From positions 186,001 to 250,000 of the forward strand of contig CAOLHI010000487.1 of assembly GCA_948474755.1 (NCBI GenBank): a DNA stretch of 64,000 bases, in the 5' to 3' direction. This document shows, in pieces, positions 1 to 10,763 of this stretch (positions are counted from its first letter, which is position 1; the number at the start of each line of letters is the position of its first letter). Source of the DNA: Ctenosaura bakeri. Lineage: Eukaryota > Chordata > Lepidosauria > Squamata > Iguanidae. The notes below the pieces were generated by a model that was not told the DNA's origin, did not search any database, and saw only the letters and a program-made list of their open reading frames with translations. The position numbers were made by a program, and so were the translations under genes.

Positions 1-147
1 GGGAAACCACCAATGAATACCAGGTACTCCAGGCTGTATTTCAGGGGAAGGAACTGCCAAAACCATCTCTGAGGATTCCTTGCCTAAGAAAACCCTATGA
101 AATTAATAGGATCACCATAAGTCGGCAGGCGACTTGAAGGCGTGTGT
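1..147 (+). mobile_element. 5S rRNA-derived SINE, 3' part (runs off window start)
   Basis: The first ~35 bases resemble the 3' third of 5S rRNA (the stretch after ACTTGGATGGGAGACC, with AATACCAGGTACT and CAGGCTG still readable). A body (TTCCTTGCCTAAGAAAACCC) and a 3' tail containing CACCATAAGTCGG and GACTTGAAGGC follow. The tail resembles that of the tRNA-headed Sauria SINEs elsewhere in the window. A second copy, on the minus strand at 22085-22740, shows more of the 5S head. The 5' part lies outside the window. Confidence 0.75.
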
Positions 148-178
148 GCTCACACACATGCACAAACATACACACATG
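148..178. repeat. CA-rich simple repeat at SINE tail
   Basis: Imperfect CA/TG dinucleotide run following the 5S SINE tail, probably grown from the tail. Confidence 0.7.
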
Positions 179-1283
179 TTACATTGGTCTGAAAGAATCT
201 CATTTGGTTGGAGCTAGTGGAATGTTACTTTTGCAGCTCAAAGGCTTAATCCTTTGAGTCCTGTGATCACTGAAGTGCTAATAATAGTCTCCTGAAGCAC
301 TGTGTGTTGCTCATGAGGAAAAAAACACATGACTAACCTCCTCCCAAACAAACAGGATGATTCAGAATCTGTCTATTTGTCTCCATACAACCAGTTTCTA
401 CTAATTTGTTTTCAAGATGGTGGATGATACATGTGCCCCTGTTGCTACTCTTGATCAATTTAAATGAACAGAGGATAATGTAAACAAAATATACGCCTCA
501 GCAATGTGAACAGAGGCGGGGTGGACATATCAGAAGTACGTTTTATTATCTAGATGATGGAGTGTTAATTCCTGTGTCCCTATTTCCATATGGCCTGTGT
601 AATAGGGGTGGTTGTGGTGTTTGCAAATTCATATAGAAGAAGGCTGTTATTGGCAGTTACTTCAGAATGTATATTAGTTATTAAAGCATTTATACTGCAG
701 CTTTCTGGTACAAAAATGCCATATCTTCTGAAATTTAAACATTGCAATTTTGTAAAAGCAACAGTATAAAAGAATTGACTCAGGAGGCAAGGTTAGCAAT
801 GAAAACCAAAACATAAAAACATTACCCCGCCCCCAACATAGAGCAAAAACCTGCTGGAGTGAGACCATTTTCAACAAATAGCAAAAGCCAGTAAAGGGAA
901 GAGGTCTGCCACACTTCGCAGGGCAAGGTGTTCTGCAATCATGAGACCATGAGAGACTTATCAGAGAGCTGGTGATCAGACTGGTTGAGTTGAATTGTAC
1001 AGTTATTGTGGTGCACAATAAAATTTGTCCTTTGACGAAAACGTAAGATTCCAGTCAATGCCCTCTGAAAATTTTACAAGAGGTTTCTAGCCTTATGTGA
1101 AGAGAGTTTATTTGAGGGGTGAAGGATTTCAGGCCCTGGGGCTAAAGCTAAGCCTTTTGGGCCCCAACCTCGCCCTGTGAGCTCCTCCAAATGGCCAAAC
1201 CTCTTTCTTGAGGGGACACGATTTGGCAGTTTTTCGGCTTTTCCATAGGGTTTTCCAAATGGCTGAAGTGATTTGCCCAAGAC
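179..1283. other. Unannotated non-coding stretch
   Basis: AT-rich sequence. The longest minus-strand reading frames here (81-114 codons) show no recognisable domain. No clear repeat or regulatory signal was seen. Confidence 0.5.
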
Positions 1284-1475
1284 CTTGTTGTTGTTGTTGT
1301 TATGATGGTGTGTCTTCAAGTTGTTCCTGACTTATGGCAATCCTATCACTGGGTTCACTGGGAGCTGAGGGTGTGTGACACACTCAAGACCATGTAGTGG
1401 GTTTTCATGGCTGAGTGGGGAATTGAAGCCTGCTCTCCAGGGTCATAGTAGAGTGCTCCATTACACCATGCTGGT
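1284..1475 (-). mobile_element. Sauria-type SINE (tRNA head, Bov-B-like tail)
   Basis: Read on the minus strand, the tRNA-derived head lies at the high-coordinate end (TGGTGTAATGGAGCACT, box A-like). The SINE core with AACCCACTACATGG follows. The tail at the low end is ATAAGTCAGGAACAACTTGAAG followed by an (AAC)n run, seen on the plus strand as GTTGTTGTTGTTGTT. This is the standard layout of squamate Sauria SINEs. Confidence 0.8.
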
Positions 1476-1664
1476 TTGGTTACTGGCAACAGATAGTGGT
1501 ATTTGTGGACCTACTCTTTTGCCTTTGGTCTGCTCACCACTGGCATGTGGCAGAAAACAGTCCTGAAAGTGAATTCAGCCAGGACTGGTTCTCTAGTTGT
1601 TGTTGGGTTGCAAGACCCAGTATTGATCATGCTGGGATTTGCAAACCAACAGTGTTTGGAGATA

Positions 1665-1892
1665 CAGTAGAGTCCTGGTTATCCGATCTGCAGTTATCTG
1701 ACGCTCTGGATTAACCGACGTTGCAGCTGCCTGGGGGCGTGGCTGCAGGCATTTCCGTGCCCCTGACACGCCCCGACACGCCCCCAGGCCCGCCCCGACA
1801 CACCCCAAAAATGGCGGCCGCCGCGGGGCTCCGTGTCATCCAACATTTCAGTTGCACCCGCCTGTTTAGGTCGGATAACCAGGACTTTACTG
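1665..1892. mobile_element. pogo/Tc1-mariner-like MITE, 228 bp, TA target duplication
   Basis: Terminal inverted repeats of about 22 bp begin CAGTAGAGTCCTGGTTATCC and end GGATAACCAGGACTTTACTG. They are flanked by TA on both sides (1663-1664 and 1893-1894). Tigger/pogo elements have such CAGT-starting ends and TA duplications. The interior is GC-rich (many CCCCGACACGCCCC-type runs) and includes AAAATGGCGGC near 1810, which matches the YY1 consensus. No transposase is present, so the copy is non-autonomous. Confidence 0.8.
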
Positions 1893-2130
1893 TATAACAA
1901 CATTGGCACACGTAACAAAAGGAATCTTCTCTTGGAGAACTTTGAACCCAGAGAAACTAACTTTTGGCAAGCAGATTTATTGGTCTCACACTTGAACAAT
2001 AGCTGACCACTGTGAAGATCTGAAAGACCCACATCATTTTGCCCAGTCCTTTGAAAAATTAGGGCTGAGGGTCACGATTTGCATCTTGCATTTCTGGATT
2101 CTATTATATTCTATCCCACTCCCACAATTG

Positions 2131-2136
2131 TATGTA

Positions 2137-2167
<31 letters not shown>

Positions 2168-2198
2168 ATGTATGTGTGTGTATATATATATATATATG
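2131..2198. repeat. (TATG)/(TG)/(TA) microsatellite
   Basis: Compound tract of TATG, TG and TA units. Confidence 0.95.
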
Positions 2199-2398
2199 CT
2201 TTATAACCTGAAGATTTAATATCACTCTGTACTGCATCTGAAGAATTGGCTAAGTCCAGTAAGTCTTAAGGTGCTGCCACATTCCATTTTTTCTCCCCCT
2301 TCTTTCCTCCTTCTTATAACACCTGGAGCGCTTCATAATTTCTACTTCTGTCTCTGCAGACCTTCAAAATGAAGTTTTCAAGGTCAGAGCCTAACTTA

Positions 2399-2601
2399 GG
2401 TCATTTCCACACTAGATCATTATAGTGCTCTTATTCCACTTTCAACATGCTATGGAATCCTGGGGTTTGCACTTTTGGGAGGGGCATTTAGAATTCTCAG
2501 CCCAAGAGCTCTTGGGCCTCAGTAAAACTACAAACCCCAGAATTCCACAGGATGCTGAAAGTGCAATAAGAGCACTATAACAGTCTAATGGAGAAATGGT
2601 C
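2399..2601 (+). mobile_element. Foldback MITE family A, long form (copy A1, 203 bp)
   Basis: Reference copy for the long form of family A. The ends are GGTCATTTCCACAC and GAGAAATGGTC, flanked by TTA on both sides (2396-2398 and 2602-2604). The arms (TTATTCCACTTTCAACATGC and its complement) carry CCTGGGGTTTGCA / AAACCCCAGAATTCC. The centre is asymmetric and contains CAGCCCAAGAGCTC and TTGGGCCTCAGTA, which defines an orientation. No coding capacity. The 3-bp duplication and GGCC-starting ends suggest PIF/Harbinger-type mobilisation; the superfamily is an inference. Confidence 0.85.
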
Positions 2602-3912
2602 TTACACTCCCCTCATATTCTAAACTTATTGAAAGGGGCAACAGACTCTCCCATTGTCAAAACAGCTTCCTTTCTATAGTATGCCAGGGGTGGGAATCAT
2701 GTAGCACTCTTGATGTCCTCAAACTGCAAGGACCAGCAACCCTAGCCAGCCTAGCCAATGGGGAGAAAAGCTGGGAACTTCATTCTGAAGATGTATATGG
2801 AAGGCTGTATATTTCCCACCTCAATTCACCAGTTAGTCTGTGTGCCCACGGGTAGCTGAACAAAATTATTCTGAAGGATCACCTTGAGTGAGGCAATTAA
2901 TTTCCAAGGGAGGGTGGAGAGAGCAATGTGTAGGTTTGTTTTGTGTGTACAGTCAAGATGCTAGGCCTGTAGTTTTTACTGACACTGTATAACACCTATT
3001 AACTTCTTTGTGGGCAGGGAGCAAATAGCAATTATCTTGGGAAGGAGAAAAGATCTTTGCTGAGAAGACTTTTGCATCAAGGAAGATTTTTTTTTCAATC
3101 ACTTCCTGCTTTTCAGTCAAAATTAGACAAAGAGGAAGCCATGATCATCTCTTTTGTGTTTCATTTAATGAGCGGAGGCAGTCAGTCAGTTTTAGTGCAG
3201 AATATGCCTGTTTCATTTTGACCTTCCTAGTCCTAAGTAAAGAAAAAAAGAGGCTTCTTTCTTTCACCTTACTGCTGAAAGTCACACTTTATAGTAAGAA
3301 GTTGCTTTCCCTTCCAGGGCAGGCACTTCTGATGTTCACAACTGAGGTCTCTCCGCTATAGTCTGCTGCATAAATGTGCTCTATTATTTTAGTAAGACAG
3401 TTTGCTGTCAGTTATAGTCCAAGTCAGAGGTGGGTGGAATTCAGGCTTGCTAGCAGCGGTGGCTTCCATGTCAGCAGTGAATCTGCTCTGGATTTGAATT
3501 TAAAGGAGCTACCCAAAATGATGAATCCTATCCCCAAAGTAGGATCAGCACCCAGGATCACTCATATTATCTTTATCCTAGAATTTAGAGCAGATTCTCT
3601 GTCCTGGGGACATGGGAATCACCTGTTACCACTGCATATGGTATTGTTTTTTTCCTAGAACTAAGAGCTGAGAAAAATGACTCTGTACACTGCAGTTCCC
3701 AGAATCCCTCAAGCAGGATGGCTATGGCTCTTCCTCATTAGGGATTTTGGGAGTTGTCCTGAAAGTCACTTTTCCAAACTCAGCTTGAGACTCACTATCT
3801 AGAGCCTGATGCCAAACTGCCATCCTACACAGTTGTTGGATCCTGAAATGTTTGGTTTGGTGAGGTCCTTAAATTTTTCTGTTAGCGAATTCTGGTGCTG
3901 TAGCTCACAAAC
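2602..3912. other. Unannotated stretch with possible old repeat
   Basis: No gene recognised. A short foldback-like piece at about 3690-3780 (GCAGTTCCCAGAATCCC and GGGATTTTGGGAGTTGT) may be another old MITE. A 94-codon plus-strand frame at 3374-3658 has no recognisable domain. Confidence 0.4.
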
Positions 3913-4147
3913 GGAGCCAGTGGAGTGGAGTGGTTTGAGCACTGAATTGTGACTTTGGAGACCAGCAACCCTAGCCAGCCAAATCCCACTTGGCCATGGA
4001 AGCCTACCTTGGGCAAGTCATACTCTGTCAGCCTCAGAGGAAGGCAACAGAAAACCCCCTCCGAACAAATCTTGCCAAGAAAATACTGTTATAGGTTCAC
4101 CTTGGGGTCGCCATAAGTTAGAAACGACTTGAAGGCACACAACAACA
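3913..4147 (+). mobile_element. Sauria-type SINE, near full length
   Basis: The tRNA-like head (GAGTGGTTTGAGCACTG, box A region) is followed by GGCCATGGAAGCC and CTTGGGCAAGTCA, then AACAAATCTTGCCAAGAAAA. The Bov-B-like tail is CGCCATAAGTTAGAAACGAC, ending ACACAACAACA. Order and spacing match the other copies. Confidence 0.85.
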
Positions 4148-4841
4148 GTTCACAGACATCCTTTCAAGCACTAAATATTTGGAATGTAAGCTCCTCCAAG
4201 CTCCAGTCAGTACAAGGGGTTCTTGGAGCTGAGTTTAAACCATCTGGAGGGGCAAAGATTCAGAATCACTACACTTGCATTTTGTAGCAGAAAATTCTAA
4301 GTACCTCATTATTACAGAGTGTCGCTGAGCTGCAAGATAAAGGCTATGAAATGCTGTATATTTTAAAGCACATAATTATGCAACCATCTAGAGGTAATCT
4401 TTTGGAATACAGGTCCAGTAATGCTTATTTTTGTGTAAGTGTGTGAAGTATTATTGCCTTAAAATGGGAAGTGAGAAGATCCGTTTTTCTGGCAGCTGTG
4501 GCCATAAGGCAGCCTGCAGTTAGATCTTTAAATCCCGTTGGAGTTGCTGGGCATTCAGCAGCCTTAACTATACATGGGATGGCAGCCAAATACTGTGTTT
4601 TGTCCCAATTTACTGCAATTACGTTGCACTCCCCAATCCAGTTAAACTAGAACCAAAAGCATCAGCCAGTTTCATCCTGCATACATAAACTGAAATAGCA
4701 AGAAGCCTATTGATAAGTAGCTAGAAAAGCTAGAAAAAGCGGGCAATCAGCTCAGATACCAAGCCCACTTTAGCAGTATTGGACTACAAATTCTAGCAAG
4801 CCCATGGACCAAGCAAGGCTGGCAGCTTTCCATCACCATGT
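4148..4841. other. Unannotated non-coding stretch
   Basis: No repeat, gene or signal that I can support. Confidence 0.4.
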
Positions 4842-5256
4842 TCTTGCTATGTGCTTTCAAGTCAACTCTCAGTTTTAGTGACATTTATCCTACAGTTTTC
4901 TGGGCAAGATTTATTCAGAGGAGGTTAGCCAGTTTCTTCTTCTGAGGCTGTGAGAGTGTGACTTGTCTAAGGTCACTCATTGGGTTTCCACAGCTGAGTA
5001 GGGAATTCAAACCCTGGTCTTTTAGACAATGAGGCCATTTGCGCACTATACTCCACTTTCAACATCCTATGGAATTCTGGGGTTTTCAGTTTAGGGAGGA
5101 GCATTTAGGATTCTAAGCCAGAGAATTCTTTGGCCTCAGTAAACTACAAATCTCAGAATTCTACAGGATGTTAAAAGTGAAATAATAGCACTATAACAGT
5201 GTAGTGTGGAAATGGCCTTGTCCTACCACTCAAGCACCTATACCATGCTGGCTCTA
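4842..5256 (-). mobile_element. Sauria-type SINE interrupted by foldback element
   Basis: The minus-strand SINE occupies 4842-5032 and 5218-5256. The tail and core (GGGCAAGATTTATTCAGAGG on plus) lie left of the insertion. The tRNA head (CCACTCAAGCACCTATACCA) lies right of it. The break is the family A copy at 5033-5217, placed in the tRNA-derived head. Confidence 0.8.
5033..5217 (+). mobile_element. Foldback MITE family A, long form (copy A2)
   Basis: Ends GGCCATTTGCGCAC and GTGTGGAAATGGCC. The centre has the long-form CTTTGGCCTCAGTAAACTAC. The flanks are TGA and TTG, so the target duplication is degraded or uncertain. It lies within the SINE at 4842-5256. Confidence 0.8.
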
Positions 5257-5663
5257 CAAGCAATGATATTACCCATGTCTCATTACTTCAGTGTGTTACT
5301 TGGAGCCAGTGTTTTCCTTTCAAAAATAACATAATAATAGGTGGAGCTATTGCTTTTTTAGGTCTAAAGAATAAAGTTGGAATGGTATTTGATTTGGAGG
5401 GAATTTTTCCACTTTTAGGACATTTTCTTACAGTTGTAGACTGATGTTTTTCAAAGATTTATATTTTTCAAAAAGAGAAAGAGAGAAGAGCCCATAAATA
5501 ACAAAGGTCATTTAATGAGTTGCTGTTTAATATTGCAACAAGTAACTACAAAAAAGTTTATTTTAAAAATGTAATAATCAACAATAACAAGTTACTCTAA
5601 AAATTGTAGCAACAGTGAAAGTTGCTCAGCCCCTAAATTTAATTGGCTAGCCCAGTAAAGAAC
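5257..5663. other. Unannotated AT-rich stretch
   Basis: AT-rich, with A- and T-runs. Nothing recognised. Confidence 0.4.
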
Positions 5664-6107
5664 CATTGTAGTGTAGTGATTTGAGGCCTGGGCTAGGATA
5701 TAGGAAGACCAAGGTTCAAATCCTTAGTTGGCCATGGAAACATACTAGGTGACCTTGGGCAAGTTACAGGGCCATTTCTGCACTAAACTGTTATAGTGCT
5801 ATTATTTCACTTTCAACATCCTGTGGAATTCTGGGGTTTATAGTTTACCGAGGCCAGAGAGTGCTCTGGCTGAGAATTCTAACGGCCCCTCCCTAAAATG
5901 CAAACCCCAGGATTCCACAGGATGTTGAAAGTAGAATAAGAGCACTATAACTGTGTAGTGTGGAAATGGCCACAGTGTCTCAGTCTCAGGGGACTGCAAG
6001 GGCAAAGCTCCTTGGAACAAATTCTGCCAAGAAAACCCCATGATAGGGTCACCTTAGGGTCACTATACCTCAGAAATGACTTAAAGGCATGCATACACCA
6101 GCAACAT
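5664..6107 (+). mobile_element. Sauria-type SINE interrupted by foldback element
   Basis: The head and core at 5664-5768 include TAGTGTAGTGATTTGAG (box A) and AAGGTTCAAATCCTTAG (good box B). The rest of the core and the tail are at 5972-6107 (TTCTGCCAAGAAAACCCC, then TCAGAAATGACTTAAAGGC). Removing the A copy restores a continuous SINE reading GGGCAAGTTACAGTGTCTCA. Confidence 0.85.
5769..5971 (-). mobile_element. Foldback MITE family A, long form (copy A3, about 203 bp)
   Basis: Ends GGGCCATTTCTGCAC and GTGTGGAAATGGCC, flanked by ACA on both sides (5766-5768 and 5972-5974). The centre is reversed relative to A1 (CTGGCTGAGAATTCTAAC). The host is a Sauria SINE. Confidence 0.9.
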
Positions 6108-8143
6108 CAAAGTAAGGGAACTTAATTACATCAGGCACCCAGTGCCATCATCTTGTCCTCAGTCATGATATATACCATCACCTTATAGCAAATGCCCTTC
6201 TGTTGTGTCCACAAGAAAAACAGTCCAGTCCTCTTGGAAAAGATTAAATGGACAATGAATCTGACATCAGAAATGGCAAGATTCATAAAGCAATGGGAGA
6301 ATGTTTTAGTCTCCTAGGATACTCTGCAGCTGATCTGGAAGTCGACACTTTTCATCAAAAGAACTTCAAAGGAGGAGTCCAGCATGAGATGAGGAACTCA
6401 AATTTATCTGCAAATTGGATTCAGTTCATCTTTGGCTCATTTGGGAGAAGGTTTTTCTCTCCAACTTCAGACGTTAGCATAGAAAAGATAAGTGATGTGA
6501 TCGTCAGTTACATTGGCTGTTAATAATGACTGTGCTTGTCTTACATACATTTGAACTCCAGGTGGAAACAGCAAGGACTGTGCTTATAGTTCATGGCCGT
6601 TTAGCTCACTGTTTACCATTCTTCCCTCTACCCTATTTGTGTGTGTGTGTGATTTGTGTGTGCGTGCAAACACATGCATACAGGAGAACACTCCATACAT
6701 ATAATGACATGGGCCTTAGCTCACAGAGGCTCATGAACTCAGATCAGGGCCTCAGGAGATTTTCCTGCCTGAGACAAAAAACATGTGATTTCTCATCCCT
6801 TATTCCACCTGTAGCATACTCTCCACATTTCACAGATGAGAGCTGAGACACAGGTGACTTCAGGGTGTGGTTAAGATGGTAAGAGTTATTAATGAGGACA
6901 AACACACAAAATAGGAGAGGCTGCAGCAGTTTCTTTGGCCTGGGCCTACTGGGAAGGCCAAAATTCTGCCCTCTGTTCTCCTCTCCCTCCCCACCTCAGT
7001 TTGCAGCAATGTAGCTGGGAGGGAGGGGCACAAAATGAGGGCATTGCCCCCAAATAAGAATTCTGCCCCCGAAAGATATTTTCCTTCAGCCCCCAAATGC
7101 TTAGCATTTAAAATTGTCCATGCCTAGAATGTATATATTTGCTGTGTTCACATTTTCTTGGTAACTCTGCCCGCCCCTTTTCTTTTGATGCCTAAACTGT
7201 ATTTCTCAACGGTCAATTGAAGTTTTAAATTATTGCAATGCTAGAACTTTGGAGGCTGATTTTTTTTTTTAATAGCAGGGATGGTCTGATTCAGATCCTA
7301 ACTTTTATGAATGTTGATACAACCTGACCTTTGGAAGTGATAGTGAAGGCACCATGGATTGTACTGTGGATCCCACAAAATGCTTTGTGTATGAAGCCTG
7401 TGTCCAAAACTGGCTTTGTGAATCACAAAATCATGAAATAATACAGTTATTTTAACTGCATGTGAGTGTGTTGAGGCAGGGAAGCAGGTTGGATGTGGGG
7501 GATTTCTGTATTTCAGCTATCTCACAGATGATCAGAAACTAAAGAGCATATTTTGGCAAGAACTCAGGAGTTTTAAATTGCCTGTGATTGTATGTCACTG
7601 CTTAGAAGGGGGGAAATTAAAGGCTGAAGTGAAAGAAATGGAAAAGCTAAGGAAGGTAGCTGTTTTTGTGTTTCTGGATTTTAGCAGATTGCCTGGGGGA
7701 GAACTGTTAATCTTTTGAGTTTTTGATTGTTAGTGTTGAAAAGGGAAGGAAGAGAATGATTGCAGAGAGTGGCTTTAAGACAAAGACTGAAAACTCCCTG
7801 TCTGAATTGGAAATTCTTGGAAGATGGATAGACAATAAATGGGGGTGCAATGGGTTAATCACCATGAGCTTTTCTCTTTCTCTCTCTTTTTAAGCACTGC
7901 CTTTAGAACTGGAAATGCTTCTCTTACTCCTAAGCCTACATGAAAGCTGAAAGTAATGTCTGGAACTGGATGAAAGTCTCAAGAATAAATAAATGTTGGT
8001 GCTTTTCAGCCAGACATGAGAGATGACACAAGCAAGCCTACGTTGTCTCACCAACACTGAATGTAACTTATACCACTGCAGTGTGTTGATCTTCAGACTA
8101 TTTCACAAAATTACACAAGACCCCTAATCCCTATAACAGATGG
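6108..8143. other. Unannotated ~2-kb stretch
   Basis: No exon or repeat recognised. The best plus-strand frames (6248-6523, 91 codons; 6526-6846, 106 codons) lack recognisable domains and are probably chance. A short GT-rich run lies near 6640-6665. A pyrimidine tract (TTTTCTCTTTCTCTCTC) followed by AG lies near 7870-7893, but no matching exon was found. Confidence 0.4.
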
Positions 8144-8545
8144 TGTTCTTCCTGTGTGCCTTCAAGTCATTTCTGACTTATGGAGACCTTATCATGGGGT
8201 TTTCTTGGCAAGATTTGTTCAGAGGGAGTTTGCCTTTTCCTTCCTCAGATGCTGAGAGAGTATGACTTGTCCAAGGTCACCCAGTGGGTTTCCATGGCTG
8301 AGCAGGAATTTGAACCCTGCTCTCCACAGTCATAGGCCATTTCCGCACTAGATTATTATAGTGCTATGATTCGACTTTCAACCTTCTATGGAATCCTGGG
8401 GTTTGCAGTTTTGGGAGAGGCTGTCTGGCCCCTCTCGAAACTGCAAACCCCAGGATTCCATAGGAGGTTGAAAGTGCAATCATAGTGCTATAACAATCTA
8501 GTATGGAAATGGTCATAGTCCAACTCTCAAATCACTGCATGCCAT
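8144..8545 (-). mobile_element. Sauria-type SINE interrupted by foldback element
   Basis: The tail and core are at 8144-8334 (TTCAAGTCATTTCTGACTTA, GGGTTTTCTTGGCAAGATTT, TTTGAACCCTGCTCTCCA). The head continues at 8515-8545 (AGTCCAACTCTCAAATCACT). The interruption is family A copy A4 with an ATA duplication. Confidence 0.85.
8335..8514. mobile_element. Foldback MITE family A, short form (copy A4, 180 bp)
   Basis: Reference copy for the short form, in which the two arms meet almost directly (GGGAGAGGC-TGTCTGGCC-CCTCTCG) to give a near-perfect 180-bp palindrome. The ends are GGCCATTTCCGCAC and TATGGAAATGGTC, flanked by ATA on both sides (8332-8334 and 8515-8517). Three other copies (13727, 32643, 52008) have exactly this length. 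Confidence 0.9.
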
Positions 8546-8786
8546 ATAGTACATGGGCTTAGCTCAATAAATAGGTGAGTGAAAAACCATTCTGGGGTGG
8601 AACCAGAGTTAGAAAGCAACCTTCTTATCATACGTTGCTTTGGCAACTAGTTACTTTTTGTGGCAATGAGATGGTATATAGTTATTCTTAAAAGCTGATG
8701 GCTGTGGCAGTAATTCACTACTTTTAAGCAGAACAGAAATGGATCTTGTCCCTGTTTTTTTTATTACTGGGTTGTGTGCTGACTCA

Positions 8787-8952
8787 GGCCATTTCTGCAC
8801 TAGACTGTTATAGTGCAATTATTCCACTTGCAACATCCTATAGAATCCTGGGGTTTGCAGTTTAGGGAGGGGCCGAAACTGCAAATCCCAGGATTCCATA
8901 GGATGTTGCAAGTGGAATAACAGTGCTATAACAGTCTAGTGCAGAAATGGCC
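8787..8952. mobile_element. Foldback MITE family A, short form (copy A5, 166 bp)
   Basis: Ends GGCCATTTCTGCAC and GTGCAGAAATGGCC; flanks TCA and TCC. The arms contain TTATTCCACTTGCAACATCC. It is slightly shorter than 180 bp because the central arms are trimmed. Confidence 0.85.
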
Positions 8953-10440
8953 TCCATTTGTGTAATGGGGAGAAGGGAGAGTCACATGGGAGGTTGGTAT
9001 GGATTGCTTTGCAGGGCCCTTTTGAAAATTTCTTACAATTTTCAACACGCAATGTCTGAATGAGCCCTTTGAAGAAAACAGTGAACATTTGCCCATAATT
9101 TTCAAATGGCGGTACAGTAATAGAAGTGTACATGTGAGTAATATATTGCAGCATGTTAGTAAAGGTAGGTCAGCATCTGGGAGGCTTTCCTGCTAGCTCT
9201 GTCACATAAGACCCTGGACCCTTGCCTCAAATTCTGGCCCTTGTGACACCACTACTATGACTCCGAAGAGAGCTTGAATCTCAGCATCTCTAGTTCCAGA
9301 AACTAAGCACTATATAATTAACAATAAATCATCTTTAAGCAGGACAGTATGGAGTGCTTGTTGTAAAAATATTATATCCAATGTTGCTTCTTTATCCACA
9401 AAGTTCCTTTGAGAATCTATGATTAATCTGTGAGATTTCTTTCAGGGACTAGTATACAAGCAATTTAACCGCTCCCCCAGTTTCTTGCAAAGACATGCCC
9501 CTCTTTTTTCCAAAATAACTAAATTTTATGATAGATTGTTTACATGAATCGTTAATGACAGAAAAGAGGGAGAAGGGGAAATACTCTGACTATAGCCCTG
9601 TTATTTCTTACCACATTTTTGACTGAATCACATATTTTATTAATGGATGAGTTTTAGCTTTTCTGAAGATCTTTTCCAAACTGGTTTATTATCTAGTAAA
9701 TTGCACACTACACAGATCTGGATGCAAACTACTAATCAAGGTGCTAAACCCTTCATTCCTCCTGTATATAGGTACTGTATAATTTAGTAACTGGTCTGCA
9801 CATGTCATGAGCTGGGTTGGAAGGTCTAACTCCCCATTTACGTAAGTTATTTGAAAGACAGGGTGGTGAATGTTTTCCCAGCAGGACTTGCTTTCCTAAG
9901 TTGTTCGGACAGTGTTTTTTCATTTATGAATTGTATTTAACTGATAGGTTTTGAGAAAGCAGAGACCATAAGGAAGCATTTAAAGAACAGTCTTCTTTTA
10001 GATTCAGAAGAGATTATAGTAAACATTACAAATCTTGTGGTGCCTTAAAAGAACTAAAACATTGACTGTGGCATGAACTTTTTTCATAGGTAAATGTCCT
10101 TTCATCTTACCTTCATCAGGTGGGATGGGCTATTGGTCACCTGCTTTTTTGGGGTGGGGAACCTTCCTCCCCCAGTGCTAATGAATGATATGTTATAAGA
10201 GAATAGCATGACTAGCTCTACCAAAAGACAAAGTGAGATAATTACCATAGGCAACATAAGTTGGGTGGCAGTGCTGACGTCCTCCTATCTGGTACTCATG
10301 AACCTTCCAGCTATTTCCCTCTGTTGGGCAATATATGCATCCTGTGTATGCCATACTACCTCTCTGGGCCCTGTACTACCTCTCTGAGCCAGCGGCCTCA
10401 AGTGTGGTGAAAGATGCTATTCTGCCATTAGCAGATTACT
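8953..10440. other. Unannotated AT-rich stretch
   Basis: No gene or repeat family recognised. Confidence 0.4.
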
Positions 10441-10508
10441 GTATGGCAGGGGATTGGACTCGACAGCCCTTGTGGTCTCTTCCAGCCCTATGATTCTGTG
10501 ATTCTATG
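10441..10508 (+). mobile_element. CR1 LINE 3' terminus
   Basis: Contains GGACTCGACAGCCCTTGTGG and TCTTCCAGCCCTATGATTCT, followed by the repeated ATTCTGTG/ATTCTATG octamer that ends CR1 elements. The upstream limit is unclear; only the extreme 3' end survives. Confidence 0.8.
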
Positions 10509-10705
10509 AAAGACCAGTCTGGTTGGTTCCTGTGTATGGGGCTGGGGAGAAGTGCCAGCTTCTCCTCCTCCTCAGGGAGAAGAATGTCTTGTCATGACTT
10601 TGTTCACAAGTCAGTTGGAGAGGTTCACATCCTGTTGCAGATCTCCTGAGTAAGGGCTCCGTTTGCACTGAGCAGGGCCATTTCCGCACTAGACTGTTAT
10701 AGCGC

Positions 10706-10706
<1 letters not shown>

Positions 10707-10763
<57 letters not shown>

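Noticed and set aside
5664..5768. tRNA gene (good box B)
   Set aside because: The sequence continues into SINE core and Bov-B-like tail, with no tRNA 3' half or acceptor pairing.
6248..6846. Two adjacent plus-strand frames of 91 and 106 codons as a small gene or exons
   Set aside because: No recognisable domain, no supporting splice signals, and random frames of this length are expected in 64 kb.
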